Assembly (NCBI GenBank): GCA_038502055.1
Contig: JAXRKN010000042.1
Span: 2,852,001-2,916,000 of the forward strand
DNA length: 64,000 nt
Direction of reading: 5' to 3'
DNA from: Tanytarsus gracilentus
Lineage: Eukaryota; Arthropoda; Insecta; Diptera; Chironomidae
The notes under the pieces were generated by a model. It saw nothing but the letters and a program-made list of their open reading frames with translations. It had not been told where the DNA came from and did not search any database. Positions 36,804 to 47,409 of this stretch are shown piece after piece (position 1 is the first letter of the stretch; every line of letters starts with the position of its first letter). A program made the position numbers and the translations under genes.

Positions 36804-36988
36804 AAATTTCAAGGAATGGACAAATTAGAATATTTAAAGTAAAGATTCATTAAAAATAAATTAATTGAATTGATGAAAAATATTAAGAAATAAAATCAGA
36901 GGTTCGAATCCTTAATATTAAAATAAATTTCTATTGGATTTTACGTACCACCTTTTTTTACAACCTAAATTGTTCATTCCTTGAATTT
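36804..36988. repeat. foldback element centred on GGTTCGAATCC (best copy)
   Basis: Left arm at 36,804-36,828 contains CAAGGAATGGACAAATTAG. The right arm at 36,965-36,988 is, in reverse complement, CTAAATTGTTCATTCCTTG read backwards as CAAGGAATGAACAATTTAG: about 17 of 19 bases match, and flanking AAATTT/AAATT extend it. The midpoint is 36,896; the core GGTTCGAATCC is at 36,901-36,911. Length 185 bp. It sits only 57 bp downstream of the mII donor, so a hairpin could form in the pre-mRNA next to the microexon. No coding capacity; no clear target-site duplication was identified. Confidence 0.65.
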
Positions 36989-39900
36989 ACAACTTCATAC
37001 ACACACAAAATTTTTTTATTTCATGCATAAAATTTTAATTTGATTTGATAATTTCGCTTTGAGTTATCAGCTATGATTGAGTTGAGATTTAGACACATCA
37101 TCATTATTATCATCATCTCATTAATTAACTTAACTCTCCCATTAATCATTTTCATGTTTAATTTTTTAAAATTATTTTTATCATCATACACAAATTTTAT
37201 TAATCTTTGAGTTGCAAATAAGAGAAGAGTCTGGTATTTAGTCTGTCACTGATTATATTGATACTAATTAAAGGTTGTTGCTTAGAGTCGATGGTTGATA
37301 TGGAAACAGGATGAAATTTTTATTAATAATTAAAATGGCTAGGAGTGAAAACTGAAATTTAAAACTTTTTCTAAGATTTTTTATAATTGTAAATACTTTG
37401 TTCTGAAAGTTTTAATTGAAAAAGTTTTCATTCCTGGTAAAATTTAACCACATAAATAATTCCCCCAAAAAAACTAGTCCATAAGGTAAGGTGTTTGTGT
37501 ATATTTTGTTATTTATTTCCGATTAAATTTTAATTCTAATCACGCCGCACTAAATTTAGAAAGTAATGCGCTTAAAAGTAATTTCACATAAATTATTTTA
37601 TCTTCGTTCTATTTATATCCGCACACATGCTGTTGATGACGTCACCTCATTGATAGAATTTTCCTTCCTTTTTCATCTTCTCTCTCGCTCGCGCCTCTTA
37701 AAAGAGAAATCTTCTGAACTTCTTCGCTTTTCGAACTAATAAATGTGTAAACATAAAAGGCATTTAACAGACTGTTTAAGTTATCTTTTATAACCTTCTT
37801 ATTAACAATGAATGTAATCGCTGTGTTTACAATAATGAAAATAAATTAATAAGAAGGTGCATTTGATCTTTTTTTGAATTTTATTGCCCACAATTAGGCG
37901 CCACTTACTCTCTTTTATGAGAGAACTCTCCGGACTGTTTATCAAAAAAAAGCAAAGTAGTTTCATATGGTTCGCAGAATATCTTCAAATAAAAAAATAT
38001 GTAAATTATCATCGTGTCTTCGAGATTTTTTGTTTGTAGACTGAAAGGAATCATAACAGTCGTTAAAAATTTGAAATTAAAAATATTTTTTATGGCGACT
38101 TGATTCTATTATTCAGATTAAATCTCAAACTCTATCAATCGAGCAGAAAATTTCTCGCCTGTGGTTAGTAAAGAAAAAATATATATAAAATCAATAAATT
38201 TTGTCACATGCAGTGCAAACGAGCTCTTACGTAATAAAATACTCTTTTTCTACTACCGCGCGACAACTATCCCATTTATGAACATTATTCCCCGTCACAT
38301 TGATTTATTTGTGTGCGTGCCGTATATTTTTATTTCTGTGTTAATGTGAATGTTATTTTAATTTTTGCCATTTAGCCAATGGATGTGAGTGTAGATGTGA
38401 ACGATGTTGTTGTATTTTTTTCATATGATGAAAACCATTAATTCCCAAATGTACAAAAAAATAACAAAGTTATAAATATTTCATGTTCAAAGTATTATAA
38501 CATCAATCAAAATGTCAGTAGAATGAATTCTTCTGTGAAGCAACTTTTCTTTGGGGTTTCATGAATGGGGAGAAAAGAAGAGGTGATGAAGGTTGTGATT
38601 AGAATCGAACTGAATTTTGTAAGAAATTTTTTGTTGCTCACTTTTAACTTTAATTTACTCTACATTTGCTTATTTTTTAAAACAAAAAATATAAAAATTG
38701 CTCACTTTAACTCTCTCAAAAATTTCTCTCTCTCATAATTAAAATTTTTCTCTCTTGTTCATTTTGAAAATTCATTTTATCACAATTTCAAAACGACCTT
38801 CACAAACCATTAAAAATATCATCGTTATGTGGTATTTGAAAAGCTCTAAAACAACAGCAAGACTTTTCTCATCTCTCAGCTAAGCAATATGCAATTTTTC
38901 TCATAGTCGAGAGAGAAAATTTAAAATATCTTTTACGCAAATATAACAAGGCGATATGAACTAACAATCGTAACTTCTATTAATAAATAAGAGCAGCATT
39001 GCATACATAATAAATTCCCTTTCCACCCATTTTTCGCACCACAACTGATGATATTACAGAATAAAAAGAGAGAAAGAATTTATATTTTTTATCCAAATTT
39101 ATTCACACCAGAAATATATGGACGAAAATGCGGGGAAAAATTCAAATAGAAACTAATTTTCTAAATGGATTTTATTTATAATTTTTTTTCTGACTTGCTT
39201 ACACACCAAAAAAAATACTCAGATCAATAATCTTCCACTTCATTTTTGTGTGTGAAAAATTCTCTTCTTATTATTTATCGCCGCACGCCGTATTAAAAAG
39301 GGAAATGGAGCGGAGAAGTCGGAAAAAGGAAAAATCTTGTGTTATTTTTATGTACACATCCCTCTCACACTCACCATGCGCTTCATCTTGATATTCTCTC
39401 TTAAGAGAAGGAGAATTATGACATTTTTCATGAAAGTTTTTACTTAATGAAAGAGACACGTACAGAAAGCATAAATTGTGGAATGAAAAAAATACAGAAA
39501 AATTACTTTTAATACATTAGTGAGGTTGGGGATTTTCTCGAGGACAAATCAAGTGAGGAAAAGGTTTTTTATTACGTATCGAGGGAAGTTTAAATCATGA
39601 AATGATTTTTAAAAGTTATTTGATACAGAGTGTTTCATTTTCTATTATAGTTCTTTAATTAAATTTTAAAAATTGTTGATTATCCTTCCATTAGTTAAAA
39701 AATAATTTTAATAAGTCAAATTTAAACGATCATTTTCAACATCATTCCAAAAACTTTTTAAATTATCTCTAGTTTAACAACCCTCGATAAAAGTATTTTA
39801 TAAAATACCTCTACATCATTCTTTCGAACAATGCAGTGATCTAAATTTAATACAATTTCCGACAAACTAAAAAATAGCACCGCATTGACGGTAAATAAAG

Positions 39901-42900
39901 TTCAAAAATATTATCAGCATCGCCGAATCTAAAATTCAGCTTTTTTTGTGTGTGCGGAATATAATTATAACGCCTGATAAAATATAAATGTTCGCAACAA
40001 CGGTGCTTTGGCTATGATAAAACATCTCTCACTCACTCACTGACATATTTCGGGCCATAAAAAGGAACATGCGCATTGAATGTGGAATTTATTATGCTTC
40101 CCATTTTAATTTATGGTCGCGTCGGTGAAAAAAAAGTTTTTAACTCAAATAATTAATTATAGTTGAACATTCTATTAAATTTAGTATTTATAAAGTGACA
40201 TGATGTGTTATAAAATGTATGAAATTGTGAGCTTACCTACGGCATAATTCATAATTAAAAAGACAGCCATTAAAATGACTGAATATCCTCTAGATGCCAT
40301 CCGCATTATTTAATGTTAGCTTGTTAGTGCTAAATATTGCAAAATAAATAGAAAAATGAAGTGCACACATGCAATGAATGATTTAATTATGTTAATGATA
40401 ATGGTTATTTGGTGAATATTCAATTTTTTTATCTCTTTTTTTGCCTTTATCACACTGACAAAATTTATTTTATTTTTTTGAGCATACAACACTGATAATT
40501 AACTGATGTCAACGATAAAAGTGAATAAAAAGCGTTTTGTTCTTGGTGCAATTAAATAAAAACTGTGATGGACAGAGATGTCTAGCGAAAAAATGGATTA
40601 TGACTATGCTTTATTGTGTAATAAGTCAAAATGACGCAAATGATGGCGTCCAAAAAAACGAACGAAATTTCTCTACACATAGATTCATCGTGTCTTTATT
40701 CTTTTTCTCGAGAGCATAAGCCATTAAAAAAGAGAGTTAAGGAGAGACCGAGAGTTTCGTTAAGCAAACGCACACATGCTCATAAATTTTACGATGCGAG
40801 AACATAAAGCTTTTTAATGGTCGTTGTATGTGTGAGAAATGAACCGTGCGAGCTTTGATTGAAAAAAATTATTCGTTAAATTTTTTTATAGATGACTTTT
40901 TTTGCTCGATGTTGTTAAGAGAAAAGTTTTCTTCTTGTGGGTGATTTATTTGGGAAATTTTGATAATTAAGAAAGTTTTTTTTCGTGTATTTGGAAAGGA
41001 GTAAATGATGTTGTAGGAGAATTTTATGCGGTAGAAATTTATGGAGTTCTTAATGGAGAAATTTTTTAAAGAATTTATTGGTGGAACTAAAAAGTTTTTT
41101 CGTGATTGATGAACATTTTTAAGATTTATTGTTTTATGTTAAAAACATTGCAAATTTTTGTTAATTTTAATGTAGAATTTCCACGATTAAATTTTTTGAG
41201 TTTAATTTAAAGAAAATTAATAAATTTCAAATCTTACAAATTGTTTTCTGAAGGATAAAATTTTTTAATATTTTTTGTCCTTCAAAATCGTGCACTTTTT
41301 TATCCTCACTCAATAATTGCAAAATAACAATTTCCATATTTTTCGAATAATTTCTTTTTGTCAACAAAAAAAAATTACATAATTTTACAATAACAAAAAT
41401 TTCTTTGAAAAATTCGTCTCATCTGTTTGTCGTCATCACGCTGGCCAAAGGACGCACACAGAGAATGTAAAAGGTGCACCTATAAATTATGCATAACAAA
41501 CCATAAACTATGAACTACCTTCGTCCTTTTGTTTACAATCGTCGTAAATAAGCGTGAAAAAATATGCAAAAAGTTATGACATTCATAATTGTTAAGAAAA
41601 AAACTTTCCCTTAAAAAAAGTTCTTTGCATAATTTTTTGTCATTGTTTTTGAGAGCAAGCGTGAAAAATTCTTGTGACAAAAGAAAACCAAAACAATTTT
41701 TTTTCGAATGCAAAAATTTATGCTGCAGCGTTCAATGGAAGAGAAAATTGCAAAAACAAGTACAATGGACGTAATGAAGTTTGTTATTAGTCGAGTTGCA
41801 AGTAACTAGCAAAAACCCCTTCCACTATAATTTTTGTGAGTACACTTTTATAACAATTGCAGAAAATATCGTTTTTCGGGGTTAAAACTCTTTTTTGAAA
41901 ACTAAATAACTACATGGGCACTGCATATGCTGATGCTGCCAGTTTTGTTGCCCTCTCTCACCTTCATTAAGTATTTACATGCTGCACAATCAAGACAATG
42001 CTACAATTTACAAACAACGCTCGTATATATTTTTCGGGGTCGTTGGAGATAATTCTCCTAGTTATGTGACCTTACCCGATTCCGAGCGAGAGTCGCATTA
42101 ATTATCGGACGATGCATTTTCGATTTTTCGATGCTTGCCAATAAATTTAATAAAAAAATACGTTAAAAATTTATTTTTTAAAAAATATTTTATACGTTAA
42201 AATAAATTTTTTCACCACAAAATATTTTTCAACCATGTGCGAGAAAAAGGATTGAAAAATTATTATTTAACACCCGATAGCAAAATGGCAAAAAGCGAGT
42301 GAACTCTCTGATACAAACACACACAAACAGTCACAAATAATAATAACAATAATTTTTCTCTCAATAATAAATTTAGTGCTTCCCATATACGAGCATGTAT
42401 GAGTTATGCACACAAGATACATTTTCCCAATTATTTTGCAATTATAAATTTTATCAGCAAAGACAATAAATTTGGTATGTGCCCCCTGAACATACACACA
42501 ATGGCATAGAGTGCACATACCATGCACATCGGACAGTGAGAGAGTTTATATATTAAAGCGTCAGGTTTTAATGGAAATCTATAGCGATGCTTCTCCGACC
42601 CCGAACTTTATTAATTTTAAATTATATTATGCTGCATCACACAATAATATTTAATTTAGATTTGCACTCGGCCACGAAGTGCTGTTGATTGTAAATTAAA
42701 AATATTTTTCCAAAGCTGCAGAAAAAAAAATGTTGAAAGAGAGAATTAAAAATGTTTTTATGATAAATTTTTACTCTATTGTTCGTAGTTGAAAAATAGT
42801 CCAGACATCTTCAACTTGGCAACCGAAACTGCATGTCGATATAATTTATTGCATCATTTTTCTGTCTATATTATCATATGACATGACAAAGTGCTTTAAT

Positions 42901-43257
42901 AAGAGCAAAAGAATATTCAAGAGATCGATTCTCTGTTAAATCTCAATGAAGAATTTTATGTATTCTCGGGATTTTTTTTACGGAGCAGAGATTTATTAGT
43001 GTCCAAGAGATAAATTTTCTTCTTCTCGCATCCAAAACATCTCTATAATAATTTTTTCTTCTCATTCAGTTTATTCCTTTAATATATTAATCAGTTCGAT
43101 AATTTATTCAAGATTGCTCCATAGCTCTTTTTCAGCTCTGATTATTGATTCATTGGAGAGCAAGGGATGGCAAATTTAGTGGAATTTCTTTTAGCAAAAA
43201 ACGTCAAAAAAATATTTTTCTTTTAATTCTTCATTGTAAACTTTTTTGTAGGATACG

Positions 43258-43283
43258 AACTTTTAATTAATTAATTAAAAGTT
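43258..43283. promoter_or_regulatory. 26-bp perfect palindrome of TAATTA homeodomain cores
   Basis: AACTTTTAATTAA is followed immediately by its exact reverse complement. The centre carries overlapping TAATTAATTAATTA, a stacked array of Antp-class homeodomain cores. Within a Ubx intron this could be a Hox or auto-regulatory site; AT-rich DNA can also give such arrays by chance, but 13-bp perfect arms are unusual. Confidence 0.5.
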
Positions 43284-45702
43284 TTATCACGATTCTCAAA
43301 TATTTTTGGTTTAAAAAAAATTTAAAACTTCAAAGTTATAAAAATCTTTCAACCATTGCTTCCCAAAACGCACAAATTTTTTTTAATTCCTTTTTATCTG
43401 CGAAGACTTTTTGTGTATGAAGAAGACATAATAAAAGACTAATGGCCGATGTCGCCATAAAATTTTAACATATGAATGTCGATAGAGAGCAAAATGAGAC
43501 ACATTATAAAAATGTTTATGTTGTGACAATAGTCGGTTAGGTAGATAATGATCTCGGGTGATAATTTTATGTGGACCTTTGAAGATGGTTAAGATTGAAT
43601 GTTTTAAAATGAAAAATATAAAGTACAAAATCAAATATATCTTTAAATTTATTTTTTGTATGATTCAGAAATTTCCTCCTGCCAATTTCCATCTCGACAC
43701 CCACAAATCATCATAAAGACAAGACGAAAATAAATTGCAATTAAATGTGGCATGAATTCAAGATGAATTTTCCTCCCATTTTTCTTTCCTCCATAAACAC
43801 ATTTCGGATACATAATGCAGCAGCCACAACAAAATATAAACACTCAGTTTATGTACACATAAAAGATATTTTCTTTTCTACCCTCATAAGATTTTTTCAA
43901 CTTGACAAATTGCATGCGCTAACCCCTTATAAAAACGTACCTCACTCCGAGGCAAAAGGAAAATTCGACAAGACACGCTTTAATAATTTATTTTAATTTC
44001 AAGCCAATCGTGAAATTAGATTTTATTTGTTTCTAATTTTTATTGCCATCTGGGAAATTGACTTGCGTCTGATGCAATGTACAATTCACTTAATTAACAA
44101 TTCGACGACTACGCACACAGTCTCGAGGCTTTTTTAATTGTGAGACATAAATGTGAATTGCAAAGACCATTTTTGGAATTGAAAGACGTCTCAAACCAGT
44201 TTAAATTAAAAATGTAAATCATATAAGGAATAAAAAAACTCAAAAATAAATGCGAATAAATTGTCGAAGAGCGCAAAAAATGCAAGCATTGCCAGCCATG
44301 CACACTACATTCGATTCGAGAGGAAGGAGAGAGCAAAAAACACAAACGAGTATAAGAAAAAGACCATGTTTGTAAACTCTCGATCAAGATTCATGTTTTT
44401 TAATATATAAAAAATATTTTTTGCCTTAATTTTACTTTATAATCAACAACAAGTTAAAGGGAATGAGGCATACATGGACAGCAATGGCAAGTCGAGGGTA
44501 ATGAATCTTGAAGTTGTTGAGGAAAAAGAAATGATAAATTTTGTTTGAATTTAACGTTTTAAAAATTTGATTTATTGTTGAAAAAGTTTGGAAAATTAAA
44601 TATTATAATTTTGAAATGCCGTTAAATCTTATTTTTAAATATTTTACTGTATAAAAGTTAAATTCATTAATTTTTAATTAAAAACCAAGTTGAAAATGAA
44701 ACAATCTAAGAAATACAAAAGCCGTTAAAATTTCCTTCCCTTGACCGTCCATACTCTTTCAACTCCACGATCGTTAAACGCTCACTGACTATGAGGACAC
44801 ATCTTTCAATTCCCGTGAATTCTATCAACATCCACTAGACGACATTACAGCGTAGGCTTCGCTTATGTTTCATGCAAATTCAGACCTCAAAGGTTAAATA
44901 AACATTCGCCTGCATTTTCACTCCATAAAAATCTGCGCGGATAAAAAAATAAATAATGGTGCGAGGAAGTGTGCAATAATAGCTCAATAAAATCAGTAAT
45001 ATCATTATAAAATGCATATATGATAATGCCCAATATAAATCGCAATCTCGTTTCCTTTTATGCACCATTTTCTCTCTTCATCGAATCTGAATTTCGCTGA
45101 CTGAGAGGCGAGGAAGATAAAACACAATAAAAAAAGGTTTCAATGATCATCGGATCAACAAAAACATCTCATAAGAAATCTTCACACATTTAGAAGAAAA
45201 AATTTAATATGAACGAGCGATTTTCATCGAGCCGACCTCATTCGAGAAGACATAAAATGCATCGAGAGAAGAAATGATAAAAAAAGAAGGAGGCATTTAC
45301 AATGTTGAACTGCATTACTGTCGTTCGAAAACTGGTTTTTATAATTGGTTAGTTAATTCCTAAAGGTTCTCTCCTTCTTTTCTCTCTTCTCCTCCGTGTA
45401 TCGTGGAGCATTAAAAAAGCATATAAGGCATGCACATATTATTATCATGACGCTCGAAATGTCTTGAAGAAATCGAGCTTCGTCTATAGCCGTCAATAAA
45501 TCGTTATTTTTGCCGCAGAAAGAGGAATAAACAATTAAATTAATTTTTATAGTTTTTTGCTACTGAATAATTCGCTATCGTATTTTATACTTAATAGTTG
45601 CAGTCGCATTTTTCTCATCTTCTCTTTTTTGTGAGTCCTTTTTGGAGCAATTTTTTTATCCCGTTGTTCTGGGAATGACGAAAGAATTTTTGAGAAAATG
45701 AT

Positions 45703-45933
45703 GAGAATTAATTCTTTGAAGTTTTATTGAGGAAAACAAAAAAAATGTGAAATTTAGGATTCGAATCTGATTCAGATGGTAAAAAAAATATTTTAAATTA
45801 CTTAATCTTTAGTACTTTTAATATTTAGGATTCGAACTTAATTTTTCTTATCAACAGATTAGATTTTCAATTTCAATTTTCATTTATTCTAATAAAATCT
45901 TATTCAAATAATTTCTTCTCTTTTTAAATTCTC
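45703..45933. repeat. possible foldback with two TTCGAA cores
   Basis: Two cores 71 bp apart in the same orientation, GGATTCGAATC at 45,757-45,767 and GGATTCGAACT at 45,828-45,838, share the left context ATTTA. GAGAATT at 45,703 pairs with AATTCTC at 45,927. It may be a nested or duplicated copy of the foldback family. The arms are weak. Confidence 0.35.
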
Positions 45934-47190
45934 CTACCCACCATCTTAAAATTTCTTTCTCTATTTCTCTCTCTCGCTTCCATCCCATGTTTCACTTCAC
46001 TGCCAAATGCATCATTGATTTATGTTCATTTTAAAGTCACATTGATTTTAAATGCACATTAAAAAAAGAAAGAGCATTAAAACCGACATATGTGGAGAAA
46101 TCCTTCAAAATAATCACCATGAAATATTCTTTTATGACATTTAACCAGTTTAAAGGGCACCGCATGTACTTTCTCTCGAGAATTTTTTTGCGTAACTTTC
46201 TCTTTTTAAAAAATTATTGCGAAAACCTTGAGAAAATATTGTGAAAATCCTTCTTCGGCCACATGTGGAGAAACACATGGCTTTTCTAAAACGCAACTAA
46301 CGGATTTTTTTTGTCTCGATATCCTCTCGTTTGTTTTAAACCCTTTTGGTGCAGCATTCATCCATATAACTAGCATCAGTAGAATTGTATCAGCAATCTG
46401 GTGTGTATCGAAACAATAAATCCCAATGAGGCAAAAAAAGAGAGAGAGCAAAAAACAATAGCCAATGGCATCTGAAAAGTGAGAGAGAGCACAAAAAGTA
46501 CAATATTTATAACTCAATACGGATTAAATGTGATAACGCATGGTTGTTGGAAGCCGCATAAATTGCATGTTGCTGTTTCTCTATGAAACATAAATTATTG
46601 ATTTAAAATAAATTTAGTTATTTTTTTCACTCTCAATGCTCATTGTTGTCGGTTGCATGTAGCTTCTCTTTTTTTGCATGAGAATATAGATCTAGGAGAG
46701 TTTTGTGTGTACTTTACGGAAAAAAAGAATAACATGCATGTATTTGCATGGTGACGTCTTTATGGCGGTAAAATTTAAATTAAGCTGAGATTTAAAATTA
46801 CTCCATTTGGGTTTTGTGAATGTTCGGTGGGAGGTTTGTGAGGTCATGAACTTTAACTTTTAAATTCTGAGAAAAACTCTGAGTGAAATGATCGCTCGAT
46901 GAGGATCTCTGAAAGAACACAAAAAGTGGAAATTATTAAATGTTAATAAAAAAATATATAAAGTTTTTAATTTTATTTACTTCAATACATAAATTTATTT
47001 ACTTTATATTTAAATAAAAATATTTTTTGCATGAACCTTAACAATATTTTTAATGCACTAATAAATTTTTTTATTGCATGCCTAACCAATAAAGTCTAGT
47101 AAAAAATCAATCCTGAAGCATTCAAATCAAATTAAAAGCAATTTTAAAGCAACATCCAATAAACAACAATATTGTCATCAATAAAATTAA

Positions 47191-47231
47191 TCTCCTCTTT
47201 TTTTCTCTCCCATTTTTCATTGCAGGTAAGC
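47191..47231 (+). other. Ubx: zero-nucleotide recursive splice site (ratchet point) in the Ubx intron
   Basis: A long pyrimidine tract (47,191-47,220) leads to CATTTTTCATTGCAG ending at 47,225, and is followed at once by GTAAGCA at 47,226. Splicing any exon ending in G to this point recreates a 5' splice site (AG|GTAAGC) and leaves no exon sequence. Such juxtaposed 3'/5' splice sites subdivide large introns in Drosophila, including Ubx. It is on the sense strand, 10.5 kb after mII. This was the only other strong AG|GTAAG with a good pyrimidine tract that I found in the intron. Confidence 0.8.
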
Positions 47232-47409
47232 ACAGGCCCAAAATCTTCACTCTATATAAATCCTCATTTAGAATGATTTGTTGCTCGCTCTGTATGTATT
47301 TACACACATTCGAAAACCTACCATTATCCCATCAAAAGTCGAAGATGAGAAATGAATGCGCGCATAAAAAAGAAGTTAAATTATCGGCGACTACAAATCA
47401 CTAGCTAAA
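47226..47409 (+). other. candidate recursive-splice exon after the ratchet point
   Basis: A second donor-like sequence, AAA|GTAAGTGA with GT at 47,410, lies 184 nt downstream of the ratchet point. In Drosophila, ratchet points are often recognised by exon definition with such a downstream 5' splice site, and the cryptic exon is then skipped. The sequence between is not coding-like. Presented as a hypothesis. Confidence 0.35.

Larger units (their letters stand above)
36747..47225 (+). other. Ubx: Ubx intron segment from mII to the ratchet point (10,479 nt)
   Basis: Bounded by GTAAGT at the mII donor and the recursive site at 47,225. No coding exon was seen. It contains the foldbacks at 36,804 and 45,703, a homeodomain palindrome at 43,258, a full CRE palindrome TGACGTCA at 37,637-37,644, GCCATAAA-type sites at 38,089, 40,054, 43,454 and 46,759, GCCATTAA-type sites at 40,266 and 40,720, and an ATTTGCAT octamer at about 46,742. 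By position it corresponds to the abx/bx intron region of Drosophila. Confidence 0.75.

Noticed and set aside
37485..37502. AAG|GTAAGG near 37,495
   Set aside because: Looks like a donor, but there is no pyrimidine tract upstream, so it cannot be a ratchet point.
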